Source: Exophiala sp. HKRS030
Taxonomy: Eukaryota; Ascomycota; Eurotiomycetes; Chaetothyriales; Herpotrichiellaceae
Direction of reading: 5' to 3'
DNA length: 64,000 nucleotides
NCBI GenBank assembly: GCA_023897205.1
Contig: JAHWDD010000019.1
Coordinates: 55,796 to 119,795 of the forward strand
The first letter of the stretch is position 1, and every line of letters starts with the position of its first letter. The translations under genes were made by a program, and so were the position numbers. The notes under the pieces are model-generated. The model searched no databases. It saw nothing but the letters and a program-made list of their open reading frames with translations, and had not been told where the DNA came from. Of this stretch, positions 42,681 through 52,955 are shown piece after piece.

Positions 42681-44315
42681 CTAGATTGTCATCGATAGGT
42701 CAGTCCTGCTAGAGAAATCCAAACCAAACGACATCCTCGAAAGTCGCCACTCACTTGTAGATTCTAGCTTGGAGTGCTTGCGATTCTTGAAACTCAGGAG
42801 AATTAAAGCGATCTCGGATGAATTGTATTTTTCAAAGCATCTGCATGCCACTTGAAGTGCAAGTTCAATCTCTTGGTCAGTCGTGAGTTGTTCCAAAGAC
42901 CAGTTCCTTCGCAGTTCCAGTACTCGGTTTGTCCATTTTTCAGCACCTTTAGGATCCTCGAACTCGGGGAATAATTGGCGAAGTCCAGAGTTCAGCAGGT
43001 GTTCAAGGGTGACTGCACATGATCGTCCGGCATGGTTAACTTGTCCCTGAGAAAGGTATTCGCCATTGTAGAAGTCGTCATTCTCAAGTCGGAAGCGGAA
43101 AAAATCTCTTGTGTCCTTGCCGGCGCCCTGGGCAGCTGCACGATACGCCTCAAGTAAACATACATCTTGGACGAACTGGCCTTTCGGAAAGTTACTGGTG
43201 TCGACTGCATAGATCTGGACGTCAGAGAGTGAAATTCTGCCGATGTTTGCCCTCCAAATACCATATTGTATAGCGAAGAGAAGCGAGCTTGTCCAGGACA
43301 TCAAATTATCAGATCCACTGCCTCCAAAGCAACTTTTGTTCAGGTGCTGATGCAGCAGTTTAGTGGCACGATCTTCGTCCATTGAGAGAAGATCGTGCCA
43401 GCCTATGCTTGGCATGAGAACGCTGGCTACCGAGGCCACAACGCTACTGTCATTCTTCCCCGAGCTGGCCCCGTCGAAGGTTCGGAACAAGTAACGTGGG
43501 ACGCCCTCTAGAAACGATAATTGTATACGTAAACGGGCTGGTGGACTGAACAAAGTTGGTCCATCGGGAACCTTATTCAATACTGCGATCCAAAATTTGG
43601 GCCAAGCCTCACGGTCTTGCTGACGGGCATCGGATCTGCGTTGTGTCTGGTCTTTGAAAGCTGCAGCGTAATCTTCGTCCACGTCGAGCCGGTTTTCATG
43701 CTCATAGTACTCTTCGCTCTCGAAATCCGGATCGTATGGCGATTGTAGATATGCTTCTTCGAGTGAAGCGAAGTAGTTCTCAGCATCGAGTTTTCCAAAA
43801 GGTTTCGTGGCTTGGGCATAGCACTCCTCAGCCACCCTCCACAATGTCGTGGTATCGGCATTGTCATTTAAGACATCGCGAATAATGTCTTTGATCTCCT
43901 TCTCGAAATATGGTAATATCTTATTACGAACGATCCCGCTCCAGCTTCCATACGAACTGAGTCTGCAAAAAATAGAATGATGCGTAGCCTTATGAAGCGC
44001 ATCAAGTGCGGCTTGAATGTTGGAAGAGGACTTTTCGAGCTTCTTGATTTCACCATGGAGAGAGCATGCTTCTGAAACAGACAGGGGCTCGGCTGAGTTG
44101 GCATAGTTAGCTAGTGGTTCGACAGACTGGACTTGTGAGGCGACGCTATTTGTCGCTTGGTAAAGTGTGCGAATGCTGGTCTGAAGAGGATTTAGTCGAT
44201 CGCTGGTTGAGCGTTTTTGCTCTTGTCCTTGTCAATGACTCTGAGAGAGGTTCTCGGCGATATTCAGATTGCGAAGCAATCCCTCGGTGTGCTCAATACT
44301 CCTATCTGAAGACAT
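42681..44315 (-). pseudogene. DUF7587-like protein, ~544 codons, one in-frame TGA
   Basis: From ATG 44,315 one frame runs without intron to the stop at 42,681, interrupted once by TGA at 44,232-44,234 (codon 28). The first ~180 residues are helical and coiled-coil-like (KKLEKSSSNIQAALDALHKA). The main domain (about residues 260-450) has VPRYLFRTFDGASSGK, LMSWTSSLLFAIQYGIWR, SLSDVQIYAVDT and YNGEYLSQGQVNH, then LLNSGLRQLFPEFEDPKGA. I recall this set from fungal proteins grouped as DUF7587. The spacing of an Arg in the first strand, Ser-Trp-Thr-Ser and GEYLSQG resembles the R-S-E signature of ADP-ribosyltransferase folds; this is inference. Because no ATG follows the TGA for a long distance, the gene is either dead or needs read-through; a sequencing error is also possible. 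Confidence 0.7.
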
Positions 44316-45344
44316 CTTCTGGGAGCGTCCCAAGTTCGGAAAGGATTGAGTGAATAACAAGTTCAAATTGATATCCAGGCTACAGTACTGTCTTATGGAC
44401 AAAGCTATAGCTTTTCTTATTTCGATTAGATTGTTTCAAGAAGGACAACCAGCTGGCATCGACCAGCATCTGGTGGCGTGGCCCATTCGCAACCCCGCAC
44501 TTAAACCCTGGCAAGATCTGGCTCGAGTTTATTAGGTTCAAATGACAGAGATTATATCTGTACGGTAGTAGGCTCTCTCAAGGACACGCACCGGCACAGC
44601 AATGATTGGGTGCGTTCGAAGCAGCGGACTTGATGTAAGAGGTATGGCACTTTTTAGCGAGTCCATGTGACTGACTGACTACAGCATTACTTTGGTTTGG
44701 TCTGACCAGACACCAAATTCGTAGTGGACTGTAATTTGGACACCTCTACTCAGTCAGCGACCAAACACAATGACTAGTCAACCAAGAAACACGCCAGATA
44801 CATGTTATAGTACTGTACTGTAAGATGACGGCGGCATTCTTTGAATGTTGGGTTATCGATCGCAAATCTCGGACCATGATATTTAACGCAGACATACCAT
44901 CTCGCCACTGGAACCGGTGGTCGGCTTCTTCTTTCCCATACACTCAGAAATTTCCTACGATGTGACCACGGGACATTGTGGTTCAAGGCAGAAATGCACG
45001 AGGTCAATAATATAGGCGTTCGACACGTACATGTGACATGACCGCCTCATTGACTATCATATTAGTCATGGGCTTCAACGATCGTGAAGACGCCGTAGAT
45101 GCCGTATTGTATGGTAGTAATCCGCCGAGTGTATGATACTGTATAGAATCTGTCATGAAAACAGAGATGATCTCGAATAGATTACGTGGTGTAATTTGTT
45201 GTACACGCTTCAAGATCATTAGCTGATGTAGATGCGGAGCCGGAACATACACAGCAAATAATGACCTTTTGGGATGGTCCACTTGCAGGTGATAATTATA
45301 ATTACACATCTCACAGTCAGAAACCGGTTTTTCATGCCACTGTG
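44316..45344. other. Repeat-rich region with tacagtactgta words
   Basis: Includes a block similar to 40,477-40,550 (44,750-44,825) and repeat B copy 2. The words acagtactgt and tagtactgtactgta occur at 44,384 and 44,808. No gene supported. Confidence 0.5.
44895..44985 (+). repeat. Repeat B, copy 2
   Basis: Alignable with 36,705-36,790: cactggaacc-gtggt, catacactcagaaat, attgtggt. Confidence 0.6.
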
Positions 45345-45894
45345 CTGTAGCTTGATACCAAGCCTGAAAATCTCCTGCTGGATGTGAGTGAGCGGGGCAA
45401 TGAACTATACCGTTGTCTCTTGGTATCGCGTTCCGCATCCAGCCACTGAAAACCATGGAGTCTGCAGACACTCTTGGTCGTGACCGCTTTGATGACCTTT
45501 ACCACAGTTTTCTGTGGCTTTTCGGCATCCAATCACGAGCAGCGGATGCTGGCGAAGTGTTTCATGTTCTGCCACGCTTCTTTGTGGATTTTTGCCCGAC
45601 GTTCGTCGCGACCGCTTTGATGACCACCCGGTACCCACCGTTTTCGTGCACTACTTTATTCTTTCGCCGCACTGCTCCGTGTGTCACCTTGTCCGATCAC
45701 GAATCAAAGCGCATGTCCCCAGGATACTGTAGCGTCTTGCTCCGGCTGTCGCGACCGGCCCAGCGGCCTCTTCCCGCCCCCTCTTCCGCGTGTCGTCCAA
45801 CAGTACTTGTACTATATCACGACATTTTAACACAGTGACTTCGACTAGCGCAGCGGCCCCGACCACGAAAGTTTGGGCACTACTATCCAACATA
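45345..45894 (+). repeat. Repeat A, copy 2
   Basis: Full partner of 35,880-36,380, in direct orientation 9.5 kb away. It keeps the ~43-bp block missing from copy 1 (about 45,680-45,722). It has an ATG frame of ~125 codons, but this is not conserved in copy 1. Confidence 0.85.
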
Positions 45895-46019
45895 CTGTAT
45901 AGTATTTCCCGAAACCGCCCTCCCCTTTGCTGAGACATTGCAACTTTCTTCCGTAGAGGCTAAGGAATAAGTGGAACATCTCTAGCCAAACATGTAATAG
46001 TTTGCTCTAAATATTTTTA

Positions 46020-46119
46020 NNNNNNNNNNNNNNNNNNNNNNNNNNNNNNNNNNNNNNNNNNNNNNNNNNNNNNNNNNNNNNNNNNNNNNNNNNNNNNNNN
46101 NNNNNNNNNNNNNNNNNNN
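46020..46119. other. Assembly gap, 100 N
   Basis: Exactly 100 unresolved bases, the usual length for a gap of unknown size. Order and distance across it are therefore scaffold information only. Confidence 0.99.
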
Positions 46120-46987
46120 TACAGATACAGGCCTTTTCAGTTGCGGCTTCACCCCTACACACACTCTAAATATTTGGGTACCACAATTTTGACCCACCCT
46201 GACCGTAACTAGGCCGCAGAGGGCCAAGCGTTGCATCCGTCCATGGCCAATTAGTAGGAACCACATTCTGGTCTACACGAGATCTTACAATACATGACAA
46301 CGGGCCATTACCTCCCAAAGTAGTAGTAGAGCGACAGCACCCTAAAAGCAGCAATCTATCCCAATTTACCCAGTCTGTAGCAAAGATGGCGGTGTTTTAA
46401 GCGGGACCGCCAATCCCGGCGCCGCTCGATGTTTACCATCCAAAGGTTCAGGAGAATCTAGGCTCCGCCTGGACGCCAACCAGATTCGACAGTCAGCCTC
46501 ACTGCGCATTCTGTAACATTCTTCTTCTCCTCCCATCGCGAGATCAACGGTCATTGCTCCAGTCTGAGCTCTTTCCGTGCTTGAAACCTAGACTTAGCAT
46601 CTCTACTGTATGCTAAACGAGCTACCTAACAAACGTATGCCCGAGGACATGCCCAGATTGGTTCTTTGCCTTACGATGCCTCTCTTGGAGCGTAAACCCG
46701 ATGACGATGACTTAAGTAATAGCCGAGAACGCCGACGCCCATTCCGTCAATTAGCGAATAATCGTCGTCGAGTGACAAAGCGATCTTACCTCTTGAAATT
46801 ATTAGAACACAAAAAGAAATCCCAACCTTTTCTCAACCGCAGCGATCCAAAGATCACTGCCCTTCGCTCTTGCGGCGCCCTCCAATGCCTCATGAAACTG
46901 CCAGTCTGTATCAATCATCTCAACCACCTTCGTAACATCAGCAAACTGAGGTTCCGACCTCGCACCTTCACGTTTTCTCGCCCCAAC
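46120..46987 (+). other. Upstream region of arsH
   Basis: From 46,610 an ATG frame runs in phase into arsH and would add 126 Arg/Leu-rich residues. It resembles translated leader more than protein; the start at 46,988 is preferred. Confidence 0.5.
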
Positions 46988-47986
46988 ATGGCGGTGAACG
47001 CTGAACACCACCATGCAACCATCCGTGCCGAAGCGCAGAGTCAGCGAATACCTCCAATATCCTCAAAATCCGAACAACCATTAACGAATGGTGATCTGAA
47101 TAATACAGCGTCTATGCGCATTACATTAAAACCTGAACGTCGACCTGATTTTGCCTACCGATCGCTTTCGATTTCGGCATCGATGGATGAGCCTACGATC
47201 CGCTCGAAATATCGACCTTTCCTACTCCCACACACTGTCCAGCAGCAAGATTGGGTCAGGAGACTGGAGCTTGCCACTGTGACTGAATTGGTGTACAACG
47301 ACTTGAGAATAACAGGAGAGAGGATCAAAGTTTTAATATTATACGGGAGTCTTCGTCAGAGGTAAGATAACCTGTGAGGTCCATGTGCCGGAGAGATGCT
47401 TACTCCGCTCAGGTCCTACTCAAAACTTCTCGCCTTCGAAGTTGCTCGTATACTTTGGCGGCTCGGCTGTGACGTGCGTATCTACAACCCGCAAGGTTTA
47501 CCTGTCAAAGATGATGATCAGCACAACCATCCAAAGGTGCAAGAACTTCGAGACCTTAGTCGCTGGAGCGATGGACACTTCTGGGTATCACCGGAGCAAC
47601 ATGGTAATCTTACCGCCGTCTTTAAGAACCAAATTGACTGGATCCCATTAAGCACTGGATCGGTGCGACCAACACAGGGACGCACCTTAGGATTGGCAAT
47701 GGTCTCCGGAGGATCCCAATCTTTCAATACGATCAACAGTCTGCGTGTCCTAGGGAGATGGATGCGAATGTTCACCATCCCTAATCAGTCATCAGTTCCG
47801 CAAGCCTACACGTTATTTACAGATTCGGATGCGGACGAAGGCGGGTCGAGGTTAATGCCAGGAAGCAATCGAGATCGACTGGTTGATTGCGCAGAGGAAT
47901 TTGTGAAGTATACCGTCATCATGCGGCCGCACTTCGCCTTGTTCAGTGACAGATTTAGTGAACGAGAGCCGCTGACCATGAACTAG
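46988..47986 (+). CDS. arsH: ArsH, NADPH-dependent FMN reductase / organoarsenical oxidase, 315 aa
   Basis: Join 46988-47361 and 47413-47986; intron 51 bp (GTAAGA...CTCAG), phase 2. The flavodoxin-like domain starts near residue 115: KVLILYGSLRQR then SYSKLLAFEVARI gives the FMN phosphate loop; SPEQHGNLTAVFKNQIDWIP and TQGRTLGLAMVSGGSQSFN follow, and LRVLGRWMRMFTIPNQSSVP is the ArsH hallmark. ArsH oxidises trivalent organoarsenicals (for example methylarsenite) to the less toxic pentavalent forms in the cytosol, using NADPH and FMN. It converges with acr3, 450 bp between stops. ATG 46,988 has a good context (aacATGgcg) and gives a normal fungal length; an upstream in-frame ATG at 46,610 would give 441 aa. 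Confidence 0.92.
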
Positions 47987-48436
47987 AATAGAGCAGGGTT
48001 CCTCTGCTGCGAAGAACTGCTAGCATCTAAGGGATTCTAGTATAGATGCCTCCATAGAAAGTAATTAGTGCTGAAGCCTGCGGATGTAGCCACATGCGTT
48101 CAGGCCTGGCCATGAAATTATCTACCAGTCACAATTCCGTTCATAGGAGTCTAATAATCTAGGTAGAAAATTATAACAATGGTTTGTTGAGAGCTTAGAG
48201 TCAGGGTTGGCTGGCAGTTCCCCGGCTTGGTAGATTTGTAAATGCCCATCTATGAGACAGAATCATTCTAAACCCTTGTGCTGATCAGAGAAGATGAGGG
48301 AGTGGACTCGAATAATTGACAATTTCCATATCAGATTCGACTGCTTAGTTACCCAAGAGCATTTCCCAAGATAACTGTTCAATTCGAAGCTTCCATAACA
48401 TCTGCGCTCTAAGTCTGCATTCGCATACTCCATTAA
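47987..48436. other. Convergent intergenic region between arsH and acr3
   Basis: No gene; presumably both 3' UTRs. Confidence 0.6.
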
Positions 48437-49762
48437 CTAGTCTTCCCAGTTCCAACGACCGGCTATCCATCTCACAACATAGACAAGGGAGATCAAAACC
48501 GGGACCTCAATTAGGGGGCCAACGGTAGTGGCCAGTGCCTCGTCACTACTAGCTCCAAAAGTGGCCACCGCAACCGCAATAGCCAGCTCGAAGTTGTTAC
48601 TAGCCGCAGTGAAGCTCTGCGTAGCAGCAAGTTTGTATCCAAACCCGATGCGTCTTGTGATCAACAGCGTCAAGAAAAAGATAACCACAAAGTACACGGT
48701 AAGAGGGGCAGCTACTCGGACAACAGAGACAATTTGATGAACGACTCGTTCTCCCTGGGAGGCGAACAGAACGAGAATTGTATAAAGAAGTCCCAAAAGT
48801 GACCACGGAGCGATCCATTTGAGGAATTTCTGGTCGTACCAGGTAGCGTTGATGTTCCGGAGGATGAAGCGGGTCGTGATGGCAGCGGCCAGAGGTATTC
48901 CAAGAAAGACCCCGACGCTCCGGGCGACTGTCGTGTACGTAACCTTCGAGCCTTCACCGTGGCTTATAACGTTAACAAATAGAATAGCCAGGGGTGCGTA
49001 GAGGACCATCTGGAGGATTGAATTGAAAGCCACAAGAATTGCGCAGTACTCCTCATCACCCCCAGCAAGACCTGTCCAGATCAGGACCTTCGACGTTGTG
49101 TTGTCAGTGGGATACTTTCTACATAGGTAGATTGGTGCGCTCACCATGGCAATGCAGCGTGCCAACCCCACGAATATGAGACCATTCCGGAGTTCAGGTC
49201 GATCCGGCAAGAAGGCCCAAGCCAATCCGAGCTGTGTCTTCAGCATAGAGTTGAACGATTCGTAGAGCGCAACATACCATGAGAAGGGGAGCTATAATCC
49301 AGTTGGCCACAACGCTGAAACCTAGCTGGATCCAAATCTGGCGATGGGCAAAGATGCGATGCAAGGTCTCGTATCTGACTTTGCAGAGGATTGGGTACAT
49401 CATCACCAACAGACCAACAGCTAGACCGGGGAGAGTTGCTCAGTCAGTTATGGACGAATTGAGAGTATCGCTTGACCGGTCTTACCTATGGGAACGGAGA
49501 CGTGAACAAATTTGCCTTTCTGGAGAGCTGGCCCAGCTCCGCCGACAAAATTGCCCAGGAGGATGCCGACGATGATTGCTAGCAAGATCCAGAGGACGAG
49601 CAGTCGGTCCAACCACCCAAGGCCCGCATATGCTGATTTCTTTTGTTCCACACGTTCTTGACTTTGCTGTCTCTCCGCGTCGACGTTGGTAGGTAGACTA
49701 GGCGTATGACGAGTGGTCTTTTCACTGTCCGTGGTGCCTGGGTCCTCATGAGAGTGCGACAT
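48437..49762 (-). CDS. acr3: Acr3 arsenite efflux permease, 385 aa, four exons
   Basis: Exons 49762-49486, 49420-49278, 49231-49145 and 49087-48437; all introns GT-AG and in phase. It exports arsenite (and antimonite) across the plasma membrane with the proton gradient (BART superfamily, ten helices). Seen: LGWLDRLLVLWILLAIIVGI, PIAVGLLVMMYPILCKV, FVGLARCIAMV with the essential Cys, and FTAASNNFELAIAVAVATFG with the conserved Glu. The N-terminal ~45 residues are hydrophilic. The third intron is 57 bp, a multiple of three, without a stop; the unspliced frame would insert 19 residues three positions after the essential Cys. Acr3 lies divergent to acr2 and converges with arsH, as expected of an arsenic-inducible module. 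Confidence 0.95.
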
Positions 49763-50263
49763 TTTAATAGAGTGAGAGAATTGATGAAGAGTGTCGCAGT
49801 AACCGTCTGAAAAGTAAGGATTCTAGCTGATAGAGTAACTTTCAAAGGACTGGGCTCTGGTGGATGTCCCAGTGAGAGAAGTTTTTGTTTCTCGCACAAG
49901 TCTTTTGTACGCCACCTTCCCCCTTCTCGCTGTCCAAGAAGGCGCTGCATGGATTGGAAAATATTGTTCAGCGACTGAAAGAGCGCCGGTGACAACCTCG
50001 CTAAGAAAAGCTCAAACGAATGAAAGGAGACGAGTGACTAAGCCAAGATATCTGGGACATTCTCCGACGGTGGCGGTGTTTTCCTATATGCATATAAGTT
50101 ATTCTGAAGAATATTTATCGAAATTCCGACTGATTTTCTCGCACAGCTCTATCTGATTCAGGACTGTCCTTATTAGAAGATACCCCTCATCTCTCCCGTG
50201 TGATTTTTATACCCGATACATTAAGGATCTTTTTGATTCCGCAGCCAGAAATAACGCCAAGCG
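49763..50263. promoter_or_regulatory. Shared bidirectional promoter of acr3 and acr2
   Basis: 501 bp between the two divergent ATGs. Contains TGACTAA at 50,035-50,041, which on the other strand is the AP-1/Yap-type word TTAGTCA, a plausible site for a Yap-like bZIP protein such as the one encoded at 54,839. The stretch ctatatgcatataag (about 50,083) could be a TATA element for acr2. Confidence 0.6.
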
Positions 50264-50830
50264 ATGGCCCAGTTGCCCGCCTGGCACGAGGCGTATCCAC
50301 CACCGCGAAACCAGTCACCGACAGTCGTAACTCGACAAAAGTTACTGCAATGGTTTCGAGGTGGGAAAACACCGGGAGTTGACTTTCTCCTGGTCGATCT
50401 GCGCAGGACTGATAATGAGGTAGGGAGAAAGGAGTTATTGTGGATGAGGGTTGATGACTTGCTAATAGCGTGCAGGGCGGTACGATCAAAGGGTCTATCA
50501 ATCTTCCTGCCCAGAGCCTTTACTTTAGCCTCCCAACTCTGTTGAATCTATGTCAGTGTGCCGGCGTACGAACTGTTATCTGGTACTGCGGTAGGTCTTC
50601 ATTGTCAGACATTTGGCAGCTGTCACTCACGTTTCCGACTTCCAGGTTCATCCAGGGGCCGTGGGACTCGTGCTGCTGGATGGTTTCAAGACCTGCTTGA
50701 TGATCGCCAAGTCTCTGGAATGACAAGTGCAATCCTACTGAATGGGGTTACTGGTTGGGCCCGAGCGGGCGAGGAGTACACGGGTCTTATGGAGGGATAT
50801 GATCCCGAGAAATGGTCGAATGCAAATTAG
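50264..50830 (+). CDS. acr2: Acr2 arsenate reductase, rhodanese/Cdc25 type, 151 aa
   Basis: Exons 50264-50419, 50476-50590 and 50646-50830; phases 0 and 1. It reduces arsenate to arsenite with glutathione/glutaredoxin, supplying the substrate for Acr3. The rhodanese fold is seen as VDFLLVDLRRTDNE, then GTIKGSINLPAQSL and RTVIWYCGSSRGRGTRAAGW. The loop C-G-S-S-R-G-R is the Cys-x5-Arg active site that marks Acr2/Cdc25-type phosphatase-like reductases. Length matches yeast Acr2 (130 aa). The second intron splits the Gly codon inside the active-site loop. Divergent from acr3. Confidence 0.93.
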
Positions 50831-51302
50831 CAAGGCTGCTTCGGTGGAACCGTGCGACAGCTCGGAACGTAGCCACTAGTACCACAAAATGCAGAGCTCT
50901 GCACTTCTAGAAATCTTTGACCATTTAGAGATGCTTTAACTAAGCCTCATCATATCTTCATCTTCAACATTTTGTGCCTCACCGTTTGCACAGTATTCGC
51001 GCATCCCAAAGACAGAAGCTGGCGCAGATATAACAAAGTCCGCAAAAAAGCTGCGTGTATAGATAGGGCCGAGTGTGGCCAGGGCGGCGAAGGTAAAGTG
51101 CTACGACTTCTGAGACTTTGACCAGTGAGATGTTAGCACTAGCAAACCCTAAGCTGCGATTAACATGTGAGAACGTACATGTAGTGGGTAGAACAACAGC
51201 CAGCCAAGAGAGTGAAAGCAGCGAAGGAAGCTGCCTCAGCCCGGCAACCTCAACGCAAAGTGGCGCGATGGTCTAGTAAGTCAGCAAAACACCTGAGAGT
51301 GG
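50831..51302. other. No gene recognised
   Basis: Nothing supported between acr2 and the MFS remnant. Confidence 0.5.
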
Positions 51303-52404
51303 AATTTTAAGGTGCTGGAATGATGCGCACCATCCAAAAGACTCCTAAGATTGCTCCACTAAGAATCCCAAAGAACGTTGTGAGTCCGAATCAGGTGGCC
51401 GGTATCCAGATAACAAGACATGAGAGCCCACAGAGGAAAGTTAGAGTAGTCGCAACTCCAAACCGACCAAAGCGGTCACTTGCAACGGCAATGAAGGGTC
51501 GTTCGATCGCAGTGCCCATGTTCAAAAATGCGGTCACCTGTGTTGCCTGTTTTCTAGACAATCCGATGGAGATCGAGAAGTCCGAGAGCGAGTAAAGGAG
51601 AGGAATGTATCCTAAAGGAGTAAAAGAACATCTGTTCGCCAGGCGAGGCGCAAGTCGAACGGGTGCTGTTTAGGTCGAATGACACCGTTGCGGTCGCGAA
51701 TAAAGAGTAGCTCCAGTAATCCTCAACGCCCATCCAATCCCGAGATGGTCTATCAAGGCGCCAGTAGCGAAGGAGAAGATCAACCCACCGATGCCTGAGC
51801 CTGGCGCACTAATACCGTTGGCAAGACTCCTTCTTTTCGCGAACCATTGAGATAGAACTGCGATGCTGGGTACGTAGACGAATCCGACACCTAAACCGAC
51901 CAAGGCACCTTGCGAGAGGTAGAGATGCCAGATACGAGAAGCAAAAGACGCTGCAATGAACCCTCCTCCCAACAAGGCTGCTCCCGCCAACATGGGTAAC
52001 CTGATGCCGTAGGATCGCGCCAGGTGTGTAATCAGGGGAGCCGAGAGCATCGCGATTCCGAAGTTCAGACCGCCGATGAAGGCATATCCCAGAGGCCGAG
52101 CTTCAGGTAACGCGTCGATTGTTAGGTAGTACGATAGATAGACACCATAAGACTGTATTTGTTAGTTTTGGAACTTGGACCGCTTAGAATCAGAGGGAGA
52201 CAGCCGTGCGAGGGCACGATCTCGGAAGCCGTAACTTACGGCAACAACGCCCCAGGTGAAACAGTTGACCATGAAGCAGCAAGCCAAACATACCCAGCCA
52301 TACCCACCGTCTGGAGGTGGCATTGCGTTACCATCAGCTTCACTCAACTGTCCCGATTCATCCGACATGTGTGGTGATTGGCAACGATTCCAAACCAGGA
52401 GCAT
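51303..52404 (-). pseudogene. Monocarboxylate-type MFS transporter, broken
   Basis: The first exon (52404-52240) holds PPPDGGYGWVCLACCFMVN, the diagnostic start of fungal monocarboxylate-porter-like MFS proteins. An 87-bp GTAAGT...ACAG intron joins in phase to SYGVYLSYYLTID and YAFIGGLNFGIAMLSAPLIT, then LGVGFVYVPSIAVLSQWFA and GLIFSFATGALIDHLG. The frame then fails: after WALRITGAT the coding sense moves to another frame (FIRDRNGVIRPKQHPFDL), again to a third (YIPLLYSLSDFSISIGLSRK), and meets a TGA near 51,402 before FGLTTFFGILSGAILGVFW. The last helices are missing or unrecognisable. So at least two indels and one stop. It lies between acr2 and arsM, and its former substrate is unknown. Confidence 0.85.
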
Positions 52405-52955
52405 CTCACCGCCTCACGATGTTTAACGGACTCTGTGGGCAAAGAGACATAAGGAGTTGAAACGCACAAATACCTCTGGTTTCACTCGTTGTAGTGTCCC
52501 TAAGTAGGAGGTGTTTCGGGATGTTGTAGGAGTTGGGAGATATGGGACTGCACTTACCGCAAGGAGCAGAGTCTGTTCACCAGTGACATATCATCTTGGC
52601 ACTGCCTCAATCGAATGTGCCTGGCTGGGTTTATTCTACTGTAATGACGTGACATTCATGTGCTCGGTCAGTGACATATCATCAGACGACAATCATTTAC
52701 CGATTCTAGTACGACGGATTGGCCCACAAAAGTGGCCAATCGGTTGCAAGTTTACTACCATCCTGAGCCGTGGTATTCCCTTTCGCGCTTTCTCAGTGAC
52801 ATATCGTTGGGATAATGAGCAGAGATATCAAGCTGTTGTTTACCCTGAACACATTCACCATCCTGCTTCCACCCTCGTCCCTCTTCCAAATTCCAGTCCT
52901 ACTTCGATTACGAATCCAATCTCTAGCTGTCTTGGCTTCCGTTGCAGAGATCCCA
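52405..52955. other. arsM promoter region with three copies of cagtgacatatc
   Basis: The 12-mer cagtgacatatc occurs at about 52,581, 52,670 and 52,794, roughly 90-125 bp apart. An ATG frame from 52,815 runs into arsM and would lengthen it by 47 residues; it is not preferred. Confidence 0.6.

Noticed and set aside
45413..45838. 141-codon plus-strand frame in repeat A copy 2
   Set aside because: Not conserved in copy 1 and not similar to any transposon protein I know; treated as part of a non-coding repeat.
46610..46987. 126-residue N-terminal extension of ArsH
   Set aside because: Arg/Leu-rich low-quality sequence; the start at 46,988 has better context and gives a typical length. Not impossible, though.
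51320..51595. Plus-strand 91-codon basic frame
   Set aside because: Antisense to the MFS remnant, which explains the sequence better.
52815..52955. 47-residue N-terminal extension of ArsM
   Set aside because: Does not resemble ArsM proteins, which start close to the [13 protein letters not shown] block.
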